A stretch of 64,000 nt of DNA. It comes from Bordetella bronchialis. Lineage in GTDB: Bacteria; Pseudomonadota; Gammaproteobacteria; Burkholderiales; Burkholderiaceae_B. Below, one piece after another: positions 45,514 to 53,783 of the stretch; positions within the stretch are counted from its first letter, which is position 1; every line of letters starts with the position of its first letter. The stretch spans positions 5,146,001 through 5,210,000 of the forward strand of contig NZ_CP016170.1 of assembly GCF_001676705.1 (NCBI RefSeq). The letters run 5' to 3'. Under the pieces are notes generated by a model that saw only the letters and a program-made list of their open reading frames with translations, had not been told where the DNA came from and did not search any database. Both the position numbers and the translations under genes were made by a program.

Positions 45514-46527
45514 TCAGCGCTGGCCGTCTTCCATGGCGCGCGCAATGGCGGCACGCGCGAGCCCTGCCAGCTCGGTCCGGCTGGGAGCGCCCCGGCCAGG
45601 TTCGGCCCGGCCAGGTTCAGCGTCGTGAGGAAAGGCGCGGGCCGATGCCGCCCGGCCTGGTCCTGCCCCCCCGTCTTGCTGCACACCCAGCGGATCCAGG
45701 TAGATGGCTTCCACCGCCAACCCCGTGGCGCCGAGTACCCGCCAGAGATTGCCTACCAGGGTTTCCTCGCCGACGAAGCAGGCGTAGGCATCGCGCCTGC
45801 CGTGGCGCAGGAAACGCAATGCGATGGGTTGGATGGACACATTGGCCAGCCTGGCCGGTTCGAACAGGCTGCCATGGAAAGGCAGCAGGGAAAATCCCTC
45901 CGTGGTCGTGCCTTCGGGAAACAGTCCCACGGCCTCTTCATTGGCGAACCTGGCCCGCATGGCCTCGCCCACCGTATGGATCGCCTGGCGGTGCCCGCGC
46001 CGGAGAAACAAGGTACCCGCCCCCGCCACCAGCCAGCCCACCACGGGCCAGCGCCGGATATCGTCCTTGGCGACGAATGCCGTGGGTCGAACCGCGTTGA
46101 TGACGAAGATATCCAGCCAGGACACATGGTTGGCCACGATAAGCACCGGACCTTGCAACACCGGCCGTCCGCGCACGACGAGCCGCACCCCGCAGACGCG
46201 CAACAGCCAGCGCGACCACGTGCGATTCAGGAAGTCGCGGCCACGCGGGCCGACGATGGGGTACACCAGGCCGACCAGCAACAGTCCCGCCAGGACCATC
46301 AGCGTGACGATCAGCGCCCGAGGCAGGAAGCGGACAAGGCGGACAGGCAGCGGGGTGGAATCACGTCGCGCTCCCGAGGACGATCCAGCGCCATGCAATG
46401 TGCCTGGCTCGGCGGCCTGACCACGGTCCGGGCCGCTATCGCGGCGCATATCCGCGGCTGGACCGGAATCCATGGATTCCGTGGAAGTCGCTTCCGGATG
46501 GGTGGCTGAGGATCCGCGGTCTGTCAT
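45514..46527 (-). CDS. PlsC-like lysophospholipid acyltransferase
   Basis: A 337-residue membrane-associated acyltransferase. A hydrophobic segment (ALIVTLMVLAGLLLVGLVYP) precedes the acyltransferase core with the catalytic HX4D in NHVSWLDIF, then FVAKDDIRRWPVVGWL, AGTLFLRRG and FPEGTTTEG. It probably transfers an acyl chain to lysophosphatidate or a lyso-lipid (PlsC/OlsA group). Both ends are extended by low-complexity sequence (C-terminal EPGRAEPGRGAPSR). The start is uncertain: 46527 has no strong SD, and an upstream ATG at 46590 or downstream ones are possible. The 204-bp gap to ruvX holds nothing recognisable. Confidence 0.8.
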   Translation of the reverse strand: MTDRGSSATHPEATSTESMDSGPAADMRRDSGPDRGQAAEPGTLHGAGSSSGARRDSTPLPVRLVRFLPRALIVTLMVLAGLLLVGLVYPIVGPRGRDFLNRTWSRWLLRVCGVRLVVRGRPVLQGPVLIVANHVSWLDIFVINAVRPTAFVAKDDIRRWPVVGWLVAGAGTLFLRRGHRQAIHTVGEAMRARFANEEAVGLFPEGTTTEGFSLLPFHGSLFEPARLANVSIQPIALRFLRHGRRDAYACFVGEETLVGNLWRVLGATGLAVEAIYLDPLGVQQDGGAGPGRAASARAFPHDAEPGRAEPGRGAPSRTELAGLARAAIARAMEDGQR

Positions 46528-46731
46528 ATCGAAATAAAAAATTGGCGTGGGCGGTGCCGCCGTGCGGACGCCACCATACCACGCCGCCATGTTTCAGATC
46601 CGGTCCGCCGTGGCGCCCGCATCACCGGGCCGGCATCACGCTGGGGACCGCGCGCCAGGGCCGCCGGGGCGCGGGACCGAACACCCGCGGAGCCGAGAGG
46701 CCGCGGAGCCGGAAGCCAGGAACCCGGCATC

Positions 46732-47238
46732 TCAGGCCGGCAAGCTGTCGAGATACCGCTGCAGGATGACGGCCGCCGCCGCCGCGTCGTCGGGGGCATT
46801 GGTGCCCAGCAGCGCCTGGGCCTGCATGCTGGAGCCGCGTTCATCCACCAGCTCCACCGGCAGCCCGAAACGCCCGTGCAATTGATTGGCGAAGCGGCGG
46901 CAGCGGGCGGTGGCTTCCTGTTCGCCGCCATCGGCGGCCAGGGCCAGGCCGACGATCAGGCGCTGGGGTTGCCATTCCCGCAGCAAGGCCGCGATGCGGC
47001 CGAAACGCACATCGCGGACCTCGCTGTGGATGATTTCCATCGGCGTCGCCTGGCGCGTCAGGGTATTGCCGATGGCGATGCCGATTTTCTTGGTGCCGAA
47101 GTCGAATGCCAGCAGGGTTTCCTCCGCCCCGGCGCGGCGCGGCCCACCAGGCACGCCCGCCAGCACCGCGCCTGGGGACGCCGGGTCCGCAATGGGCGAA
47201 CCCGGCGCGGTTGGCGCCTGCTCAGGCATGGCCGGCAT
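46732..47238 (-). CDS. ruvX: RuvX/YqgF-family RNase H-fold nuclease
   Basis: A 168-residue YqgF-fold protein, a putative Holliday-junction resolvase that also acts in pre-16S rRNA maturation. The conserved first strand LLAFDFGTKKIGIAIGNTLT holds the catalytic Asp, followed by LIVGLALAADGGEQE and VELVDERGSSMQAQ with the conserved Glu/Arg. Residues 1-38 are a Pro/Ala-rich extension not typical of the family. The start (47238 or 47229) overlaps the yqgE stop, indicating translational coupling. Confidence 0.92.
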   Translation of the reverse strand: MPAMPEQAPTAPGSPIADPASPGAVLAGVPGGPRRAGAEETLLAFDFGTKKIGIAIGNTLTRQATPMEIIHSEVRDVRFGRIAALLREWQPQRLIVGLALAADGGEQEATARCRRFANQLHGRFGLPVELVDERGSSMQAQALLGTNAPDDAAAAAVILQRYLDSLPA

Positions 47239-47815
47239 CCCCGGCCAGCATGATGGGGTCTATGCCCAACAGTTTGAGCGCGGCCGGATAGCGGTCCTCC
47301 GGCGGCACGTCGAAGATGATGTCCGGGTCGGCCGATACGCTGAGCCAGGCATTGCGCGCCATTTCGCTTTCCAGCTGGCCGGCGCCCCAGCCGGCATAGC
47401 CCAGCGTGACCAGCATGCGGGCGGGACCATTGCCGTCGGCCACCGCCTGCAGCACATCGCGCGAGGTCGTCAGGGCCAGGCCGCCCAGCTTGATGCTGGA
47501 CGTATAGTCCCCCGGCGGGGCATGCAGCACGAAACCGCGGTCCGTCTGTACCGGTCCGCCAAAAAAGACGGGCGTTTCCTTGACCGGCGCGATCTCCAGA
47601 TTGAGATCGATGCGCTCGAACAGGGTGCCCAGCGTCAGGTCGGTGGGACGGTTGATGACCAGGCCCAGCGCGCCCTTGGCGGTGTGCTCGCAAATATAGA
47701 TGACGGCCCCCGCAAGGCTGCCTTCCACCATATTGGGCATCGCGACCAGGAATTGATTGGAAAAATCGACCGCCGGCGTGTCGTCGCCGCCCGGCTTGTT
47801 GTTGTCGTCGCTCAT
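47222..47815 (-). CDS. yqgE: YqgE/AlgH family (DUF179) protein
   Basis: A 197-residue DUF179 protein of unknown biochemical role. Family motifs are clear: NQFLVAMPNMVEGSLAGAVIYICEH, GALGLVINRP, FFGGPVQTDRGFVLH, LGYAGWGAGQLESEMARNAWL and PAALKLLGI. It lies between the rubredoxin gene and ruvX on the same strand. The yqgE-ruvX pairing is widespread in proteobacteria. Confidence 0.95.
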   Translation of the reverse strand: MSDDNNKPGGDDTPAVDFSNQFLVAMPNMVEGSLAGAVIYICEHTAKGALGLVINRPTDLTLGTLFERIDLNLEIAPVKETPVFFGGPVQTDRGFVLHAPPGDYTSSIKLGGLALTTSRDVLQAVADGNGPARMLVTLGYAGWGAGQLESEMARNAWLSVSADPDIIFDVPPEDRYPAALKLLGIDPIMLAGDAGHA

Positions 47816-47901
47816 GATGTCCCCCCAGGACAATTCGCGCCCTATTACGCGGAACCGGGGCCCCGCGGGCACCCGGTAAACGGAAACTGGATGGTCGTCG
47901 T

Positions 47902-48066
47902 TCAGATCTCCATCAACTCGAAATCTTCCTTGCGGGCGCCGCATTCCGGGCAGACCCAATTCGGCGGCACATCTTCCCACCGCGTGCCCGGCGGGATGCC
48001 TTCTTCCGGCAGTCCGGCCTCTTCGTCGTAGACCCAGCCACAGATCAGACACATCCAAGTTCGCAT
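47902..48066 (-). CDS. rubA: rubredoxin
   Basis: A 54-residue rubredoxin, a one-iron electron carrier. The four Cys iron ligands are in MCLICGWVYDEE and WVCPECGARKEDF. Length and spacing are canonical. It is the first gene of the leftward rubA-yqgE-ruvX unit (86 bp before yqgE) and is divergent from the thiD-like gene, as often seen in betaproteobacteria. Confidence 0.95.
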   Translation of the reverse strand: MRTWMCLICGWVYDEEAGLPEEGIPPGTRWEDVPPNWVCPECGARKEDFELMEI

Positions 48067-48213
48067 AGTTTCCCTGAAATCAAAGTTACGGCCCCGGCGG
48101 GGGATAAAACCGCCCAAGCGGACGCGATCATTTAGAATGGGGTCGATCTTACCCAAACCCAATAGGTTTCTGGCCCGGTTGACGCAAAAAACGGGGCCGG
48201 CCATGCTGTCGAA

Positions 48214-49023
48214 GTGACTTCCCCGACTCCCCCCATCGTACTGATTTTCGGCCCCTTCGACCCCACGGGGTCGGATGGCCTTCCCGCGGACGCGGTGACC
48301 TGCGCCAGCCTGGGCTGCCACGGCCTGGCCGCCGTCACCGCGCTGACGGTGCAGGACACCGCCGCGGTCGAAGAGGTCCAGGCGGTCGCGCCCGAGCTCC
48401 TGGACGACCAGGCCCGGTGCGTGCTCGAGGACATGCCCGTGCAGGCGATCAAGGTCGGCGGCCTGTTCACCGCGGAAGCCGCCAGCGCCGTGGCCCAGGT
48501 GGCGGCGGACTACAGCCATGTCCCGCTGGTGCTGCACCTGGGGCAGCGCGGCCCCATGCCGGAAGACGCCGCGGAACAGGAAGACGCCGACGACCTGCTG
48601 GCCGCGACGCTGGAACTGGTCTTGCCTCAGGCGGATGTGGTGGTGGTGGAGCATGCACGGCTGGCTCAATGGCTGGCGGATGGCGCCATGGACATCGGGG
48701 AAGCCTCGTCGCCGGCCCATGCGATGCTGGGCGCCGGCGCCAAGTGGGTACTGGTACTCGGCAGTCCGCTGCGGCCCGGGCACTATGCCAATGTGCTGAT
48801 CGGACCCAACGGCACGACGACCAACGCGCCCTGGCAGCCCCCTCCCGAACGCAGCGGCGACACCGGCGGCATGCTGGCCACGGCGCTGACCGCCTACCTG
48901 GCGCACGGCATGCCGGTGCCGCAGGCGGTGGAGCGCGCCCTGGCGCACGCCGATGCCGGCATCGCAGCAAGTTTCCTGCCCGGCATGGGCAGGCGGGTGG
49001 TCAACCGGATGCGCCTGCAATGA
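48214..49023 (+). CDS. thiD: divergent ThiD-like (hydroxymethylpyrimidine kinase family) protein
   Basis: A 269-residue ribokinase-fold protein of the HMP/HMP-P kinase family for thiamine biosynthesis. The family start is recognisable (VLIFGPFDPTGSDGLPADAVTCASLGCHG and VTALTVQDT), but the usual GxDxSGGAGIQAD loop is degenerate. The C-terminal GTGCT-like anion hole reads SGDTGGMLATAL and lacks the usual Cys. Activity may be altered. The start is GTG 48214, since upstream ATGs are out of frame. It overlaps thiE by four bases (ATGA). Confidence 0.8.
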   Translation: MTSPTPPIVLIFGPFDPTGSDGLPADAVTCASLGCHGLAAVTALTVQDTAAVEEVQAVAPELLDDQARCVLEDMPVQAIKVGGLFTAEAASAVAQVAADYSHVPLVLHLGQRGPMPEDAAEQEDADDLLAATLELVLPQADVVVVEHARLAQWLADGAMDIGEASSPAHAMLGAGAKWVLVLGSPLRPGHYANVLIGPNGTTTNAPWQPPPERSGDTGGMLATALTAYLAHGMPVPQAVERALAHADAGIAASFLPGMGRRVVNRMRLQ

Positions 49024-49685
49024 CGGCGCTGCGCTTTCCCCGCGGCCTGTACGGCGTCACGCCGGAATGGGACGATACCGACCGCCTCTTGCGCGCGGTC
49101 AGGCAGGCGGCCGCCGGCGGCATGCGCTCGCTGCAGTTGCGCCGCAAGGACGTGCCGGCGGCGACCCGCCGCGAGCAGGCCCTCGCGCTAGCGCGGATCT
49201 GCCGCGAGCTGGGCGTGGTTTTCCTGGTCAACGACCACTGGGAGCTGGCGCTGGAGGCCGGCGCGGACGGCGTGCACCTGGGCCGCGACGACGGCGACCT
49301 GGCCCGCGTCCGCGCGCAGGCGCCGGACCTGGTCATCGGGGCGTCGTGCTACGACGACATCGGGCGGGCGCGCGACATGCTGGACGCGGGCGCCGACTAC
49401 ATCGCCTTCGGCGCCGTCTTTCCTTCCCCGACCAAACCGGCGGCGGTGCGCGCCCCGCTGGACCTGTTCGCGCGCGCCCGCGAACTGGCGGCCTCGCGGG
49501 CGGCGCCGCGGCCGGCGGTGGTGGCCATCGGCGGCATCACGCCCGCCAATGCCGCGCTGGTGGCGCAGGCCGGCGCCGATGCGGTCGCCGTGATCACGGG
49601 CCTGTTCGAAGCCGCCGATGTCGGCCGGGCGGCCATGGAATGCACGCGCCCCTTCCTGCCGCCGCGGGCGGACGCCCCCGACTGA
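49020..49685 (+). CDS. thiE: thiamine-phosphate synthase
   Basis: A 221-residue TIM-barrel enzyme joining HMP-PP and thiazole phosphate. Motifs include [75 protein letters not shown] and [11 protein letters not shown], all at expected positions. It is coupled to the upstream thiD-like gene and is followed by hemL after about 75 bp. Confidence 0.94.
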   Translation: MTALRFPRGLYGVTPEWDDTDRLLRAVRQAAAGGMRSLQLRRKDVPAATRREQALALARICRELGVVFLVNDHWELALEAGADGVHLGRDDGDLARVRAQAPDLVIGASCYDDIGRARDMLDAGADYIAFGAVFPSPTKPAAVRAPLDLFARARELAASRAAPRPAVVAIGGITPANAALVAQAGADAVAVITGLFEAADVGRAAMECTRPFLPPRADAPD

Positions 49686-49758
49686 TTCCTTTACCGGCCC
49701 GGCGCCCGGCGCGAGCGATCACCGCCGCGCGCGGCGACCGGCGATCAACCCAGCACCC

Positions 49759-51051
49759 ATGCAGATGTCCTCCATGTCCAGCAACGCCGAACTTTTCGAA
49801 CGAGCGAGCCGCAGCATTCCGGGCGGCGTCAATTCCCCCGTGCGCGCCTTCCGCTCCGTGGGTGGGACGCCCCGCTTTATCGCCCGCGGCCAGGGTGCCT
49901 ATGTATGGGACGCGGAGGGCACGCGCTACGTGGACTACATCGGCTCCTGGGGACCCGCGATCCTGGGCCACGCGCATCCCGATGTGGTGCGCGCGGTGCA
50001 GGAAGCCGCGGTGAACGGCCTGTCCTTCGGCGCCCCCACCCAGGCGGAGATCACGCTCGCCGAAACGCTGATCGCGCGCATGCCTTCCATGGAGCAGGTG
50101 CGGCTGGTCAGCTCCGGCACGGAAGCCACCATGACGGCCATCCGGCTGGCGCGTGGCGCGACCGGGCGCAACAAGATCGTCAAGTTCGAAGGCTGCTATC
50201 ACGGTCACGCCGACAGTCTGCTGGTCAAGGCCGGATCGGGCCTGCTGACCTTCGGCAACCCGACCTCGGCCGGCGTGCCGGCGGAGTTTGTCGAACACAC
50301 CCTGGTACTGGACTACAACGACCTGGACGCCGTGCGCCAGGCCTTTACCCGTTATGGCGGCGATATCGCCTGTGTGATCGTCGAACCGGTGGCCGGCAAC
50401 ATGAACCTGGTACGGCCGCGCCCGGGCTTCCTGGAAGGCCTGCGCGAACTGTGCACGCAGCACGGCGCGCTGCTGGTTTTCGACGAAGTGATGACGGGAT
50501 TCCGCGTGGGCCCGCAGGGCGTGCAGGGCCTGACGGGCATCAAGCCGGACCTGACCACGCTGGCCAAGGTGATAGGCGGCGGCATGCCGGTGGGCGCCTT
50601 CGGCGGCAGCCGCGAGATCATGCGGCATATCGCCCCGTTGGGCGCGGTGTACCAGGCCGGCACGTTGTCGGGCAATCCGGTGGCGGTCGCGGCGGGCCTG
50701 GAAACGCTGCGCCTGATCGGCGAACCCGGCTTCTACGACAGGCTGGCGGCCACGACCCGTGCACTGGTGGACGGCCTGCGCGAGCGGGCGAAAGCGGCTG
50801 GCGTACCGTTCAGCGCCGACGCCATCGGCGGCATGTTCGGCATTTATTTCAGCGAGAACATCCCCACGACGCTGGCCGAAGTCTCGGCCTGCGATATCGA
50901 GGCCTTCAAGCGCTTCTTCCACGCCATGCTGGACCACGGCGTGCATTTCGCGCCCTCTGCCTTCGAAGCCGGGTTCGTATCGGCCGCGCATGACGACGCC
51001 GCCATTGCACATACCCTGGACGCGGCCGAGAAAGTGTTCGCGTCGCTGTAG
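49759..51051 (+). CDS. hemL: glutamate-1-semialdehyde 2,1-aminomutase
   Basis: A 430-residue PLP enzyme that makes 5-aminolevulinate for tetrapyrroles. The sequence starts [25 protein letters not shown]. It has the PLP-phosphate loop [42 protein letters not shown] and the Schiff-base Lys in [18 protein letters not shown]. Three in-frame ATGs compete (49759, 49765, 49774); the last gives the usual family length, and none has a strong SD. It is followed directly by the tandem Rhs tip genes. Confidence 0.96.
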   Translation: MQMSSMSSNAELFERASRSIPGGVNSPVRAFRSVGGTPRFIARGQGAYVWDAEGTRYVDYIGSWGPAILGHAHPDVVRAVQEAAVNGLSFGAPTQAEITLAETLIARMPSMEQVRLVSSGTEATMTAIRLARGATGRNKIVKFEGCYHGHADSLLVKAGSGLLTFGNPTSAGVPAEFVEHTLVLDYNDLDAVRQAFTRYGGDIACVIVEPVAGNMNLVRPRPGFLEGLRELCTQHGALLVFDEVMTGFRVGPQGVQGLTGIKPDLTTLAKVIGGGMPVGAFGGSREIMRHIAPLGAVYQAGTLSGNPVAVAAGLETLRLIGEPGFYDRLAATTRALVDGLRERAKAAGVPFSADAIGGMFGIYFSENIPTTLAEVSACDIEAFKRFFHAMLDHGVHFAPSAFEAGFVSAAHDDAAIAHTLDAAEKVFASL

Positions 51052-51240
51052 GCAGATTGCGCCGCCCCGGGGCGGGCTGAAGTTCGCGGTGCGAGACGCC
51101 ACGGAAACCAAAACACCTCTGCCACCGATGAAAACCCTGTCAGCCACGGCGGCCGTAAGGTGGCCGTGGCGCCGGACGCCGGGAAGGCGCGGTCGCCCCC
51201 CTGGCGCGATCCGGCGCCATGACGACTTCCAGACCGACAC

Positions 51241-52185
51241 ATGGCAAACGTACGGCCGCTCGGCTATGGCGGCGAGTTCCAGGACCCGGCCAGCGCGACC
51301 TACCCGCTGGGCCACGGCTATCGGCGTTTCCTGCCCACGCTGATGCGCTTCAACGCGCCGGACGACGACAGCCCATTCGCCGAGGGCGGACTCAATACCT
51401 ATGCGTATTGCGCGGGCGATCCGGTCAATCGTAGCGACCCCGGCGGGCATGCGCCCATAGGCGCGATGGAACGCGCTGCCCTGGATGCCGCCCGTCTCGC
51501 GGGCGTCGATATGGAAGACGTGCATCCCGCCGGCCTGTCCGGACCGTTGGCGGTGGCGGATGGGCTCCAAGATCAGGCCGTCCGGCATCGAGTTGCCGCA
51601 CGGTTCCAGAAGGCATGGCGCAACTGGCGCCAACGCATGGGCGGCGGAAGAAGAGAGGACGTCCAGCACATACGCTCAACTTTGCTGCCAAGGATGGGGG
51701 CAACCCCCGTCGAATCGCTGGACCAATTCCAGGAGCTTATCGCTCGTGGCAGAGTTGTCATCGAGGCGGCCGGCACCGTGGGCACGCTTCGCGAGGGTCA
51801 TTCAACGCTCTACTTTTCCGGCCATGCCTACGACATGGATCTCTTGGCGGAACGTGGTCCGGAGGACCGCGCCATCAGGCAACCGTTGGGCTACGAAGCG
51901 AAGTTGACCGTGCGGCGCGGCAGGTGGCCGAAAAGAGCCTATATCTCACGCAATAAACCCCTCCAAATCCTACTGGACGTAGGCCGCTACAGGGCGCCCA
52001 TAGAACTCGCCATAGAACAGGGGCTGACCTTCGTACTGGATGAGAAGTACAGCCAGCACTTCGACCTGGCATTGCGACAGGAGGGATTTACCTTCTCGCA
52101 TCTGCCTTATGCCTATGGCTGGTACTACAACTGCCATACCTTCGTCCGCGGCGTGCTGGAAAGAATGCTGGATCTGGCCGAGTGA
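51241..52185 (+). CDS. stand-alone Rhs core tip protein B with IQ-like and His/Cys domain
   Basis: A 314-residue protein. Residues 8-70 form the Rhs core (GYGGEFQDP, LPTLMRFNAPDDDSPFAEGG, YCAGDPVNRSDPGGH, with Asp41-43 and Asp66 in the autoproteolysis-type positions). Residues 122-132 read FQKAWRNWRQR, an IQ-like calmodulin-binding pattern. The C-terminal domain has a conserved His187 (REGHSTLYF..HAYDMD) and Cys298 (WYYNCHTFVRGVL), a layout reminiscent of permuted papain-like/LRAT-type enzymes. There is no signal peptide. It is a near-full-length paralogue of the next gene, at exactly 1158 bp. It is predicted to be an effector tip for the Rhs shell; function is inference. Confidence 0.8.
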   Translation: MANVRPLGYGGEFQDPASATYPLGHGYRRFLPTLMRFNAPDDDSPFAEGGLNTYAYCAGDPVNRSDPGGHAPIGAMERAALDAARLAGVDMEDVHPAGLSGPLAVADGLQDQAVRHRVAARFQKAWRNWRQRMGGGRREDVQHIRSTLLPRMGATPVESLDQFQELIARGRVVIEAAGTVGTLREGHSTLYFSGHAYDMDLLAERGPEDRAIRQPLGYEAKLTVRRGRWPKRAYISRNKPLQILLDVGRYRAPIELAIEQGLTFVLDEKYSQHFDLALRQEGFTFSHLPYAYGWYYNCHTFVRGVLERMLDLAE

Positions 52186-52398
52186 TGCCGGTATGACGAC
52201 GGTAGATACGTTCGCAGGCCGGGGCGTGCCAAAGTGCCCGCGGCGCATCGCATCGTCACGAAAATCAAAACAAACTTGACCACGATGAAAAGCTCCATCG
52301 GCCACCGCCCGTGTAACGTACTCGCGTGGCTGGACGTCGGAATGGCGCAGCGTGCGCCCTGGCGAGATCCCGCGACATGAGAACCTACAGGCAAACGC

Positions 52399-53343
52399 AT
52401 GGGAAGCCCATGGGCGCTCCGTTATGCCGGTCGGTTGCGTGACCGGATCACCTGCGCCTACGCCCTCGGCAACGGCTACCGCTACTTACTACCCGCACTG
52501 ATGCGCTTCAACGCGCCGGATGACGACAGCCCCTTCGGATCGGGCGGGCTGAATCCCCGCGCGTATTGCGCGGACGATCCCGTCAATCTCACCGACCCCG
52601 GCGGGCATGCGCCGATAGGCGCGGTGCAACGCTTCGCTCTTGATGTGGCGCGACTGGCGGGGGTGGATATCGAGGGCGCGCATCCGGCAATTCTGGCGAG
52701 GCCACTGGACACGGCGGATATCGTTCGGGAAGAGACCGTCCGGAATCATGCCGCGGCGCGAATCCAGAAGGCATGGCGCAATTGGCGCCAGCGTATGGGC
52801 GGCGGAAGAAGACAAGACGTCGAAACGATAGGCTTAACCTTGCTGCCCAGGATGGGGGCGAGGCGCGTGGACTCCCTCGACCAGTTCCAGGCACATGTCG
52901 CCGCGGGCAGGGTCATCATTGAAGCGGCAGGCATCGCGGGTACCCTACGTGACGGTCACTCATCGCTTTACTTTGCCGACCGCGTCTACGATATGGATCT
53001 CGCGTTGGAACCATTTTTTATGGGACCCAAGGTCAGGCAACAATGGGGCTACAGTGCAAAGTTCACCAGGCGAATCGACGGGATCCCGCAGAGGAGCTAT
53101 ATCTTTACCAGCAAAACCATCGAGGCCATGCTGGACAAGGGCATCTTCAAAACGCAAAGGCAAGCGGCCATAAACCTGGGGCTGACTTTTGCACTGGATC
53201 CGAAGTACAGCCCGCACTTCGAGCGCGCGTTCCGGCAGGAGGCTTTGACCTTCTCGCACCAGCCTTATGGATTTGGCTGGTATTACAACTGCCATACCTT
53301 CGTCCGTGGCGTGCTGGAAAGGATGCTGGATCTAGCCGACTGA
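52399..53343 (+). CDS. stand-alone Rhs core tip protein C, tandem paralogue of tip B
   Basis: A 314-residue protein, co-linear with tip B residue for residue. The Rhs core is intact (LPALMRFNAPDDDSPFGSGG, DDPVNLTDPGGH), though its first 20 residues have diverged. The IQ motif is canonical here: IQKAWRNWRQR at 122-132. His187 (RDGHSSLYF) and Cys298 (WYYNCHTFVRGVL) are both kept, whereas intervening residues vary (LEPFFMGPKVRQQWGYSAKF), a pattern of two active paralogues under selection rather than decay. Its 3' end overlaps the convergent ridA gene by 12 bp. No immunity-like gene follows. Confidence 0.8.
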   Translation: MGSPWALRYAGRLRDRITCAYALGNGYRYLLPALMRFNAPDDDSPFGSGGLNPRAYCADDPVNLTDPGGHAPIGAVQRFALDVARLAGVDIEGAHPAILARPLDTADIVREETVRNHAAARIQKAWRNWRQRMGGGRRQDVETIGLTLLPRMGARRVDSLDQFQAHVAAGRVIIEAAGIAGTLRDGHSSLYFADRVYDMDLALEPFFMGPKVRQQWGYSAKFTRRIDGIPQRSYIFTSKTIEAMLDKGIFKTQRQAAINLGLTFALDPKYSPHFERAFRQEALTFSHQPYGFGWYYNCHTFVRGVLERMLDLAD

Positions 53344-53745
53344 TGCCGGTATGACGGCGGTGGCTTCGATTTCCACCTTGGCGCGCGGCTCGACCAAGGC
53401 CGCGACCTGCACCGCGGTCATGGCGGGGAAATGGCGGCCGATGATGTCGCGGTAATGCACGCCGATCTGGGGGTACGCCGCCACGTATTCATCGCGGTCG
53501 GTCACGTACCAGGTCAGGCGCGTGATGTGCTCGGGGCGGCCGCCGCCCTGGGCCAGCACGGCGACGATATTGGCCAGCGCCTGGCGGGTCTGGTCGGCGA
53601 AATCGTCGCTCTCGAAGCGCTGTTCGCCGTTCCAGCCGATCTGGCCGCCGATGAATACCAGCCGGCTGCCCGGCTGCAGCTCCGTCAGCATGCCGTTGGA
53701 ATATCCGCGCGGCGGCAGCCAGTCGGGCGGTTGCAGTATTTGCAT
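53332..53745 (-). CDS. RidA-family enamine/imine deaminase
   Basis: A 137-residue RidA/YjgF-fold protein. It shows GYSNGMLTELQPGSRLVFIGGQIGWNGE, FADQTRQALANIVAVLAQGGG, TRLTWYVTDRDEY and a C-terminal PRAKVEIEATAVIP with the conserved Arg and Glu. RidA proteins hydrolyse reactive enamines/imines to ketones and ammonia. As the last gene of the 2-aminobenzoyl-CoA operon it is well placed to deaminate the enamine product of the monooxygenase/reductase. That pathway role is inference. Confidence 0.88.
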   Translation of the reverse strand: MQILQPPDWLPPRGYSNGMLTELQPGSRLVFIGGQIGWNGEQRFESDDFADQTRQALANIVAVLAQGGGRPEHITRLTWYVTDRDEYVAAYPQIGVHYRDIIGRHFPAMTAVQVAALVEPRAKVEIEATAVIPASVG

Positions 53746-53783
53746 GAGTCCATCCTGTTGTGATTGTGTTCGACGTCGTCCGG

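Larger units (their letters stand above)
51100..53360. repeat. tandem duplication (period 1158 bp) of an Rhs tip cassette
   Basis: Starts of tips B and C are 1158 bp apart, and so are their stops. Similarity extends upstream of both starts (matching stretches such as ATGAAAA before 51140 and 52285, and CCCTGGCG). Downstream, GATGCCGGTATGACG follows both genes. After copy C that sequence is the 3' end of ridA, so the copy after tip B is a fossil of ridA carried along by the duplication. Boundaries are approximate. Confidence 0.75.

Noticed and set aside
45370..45520. The idea that the Rhs shell is truncated by a frameshift or premature stop.
   Set aside because: No core motif (MRF.SPD, GGLN.Y.YC, DP.GH) occurs in any frame after the stop. 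The missing core exists intact in separate ORFs, so a simple frameshift does not explain it.
48067..48213. A TPP riboswitch upstream of the thiD-like/thiE genes.
   Set aside because: The 147-bp gap is short and lacks the conserved CUGAGA and ACCUGA-type elements. The leader would also have to share space with the rubredoxin promoter.
52186..52215. A small ridA-like gene fragment after tip B as a functional coding region.
   Set aside because: Only the last few codons' worth of similarity remain, without a start or the domain core. It is best read as duplication debris.
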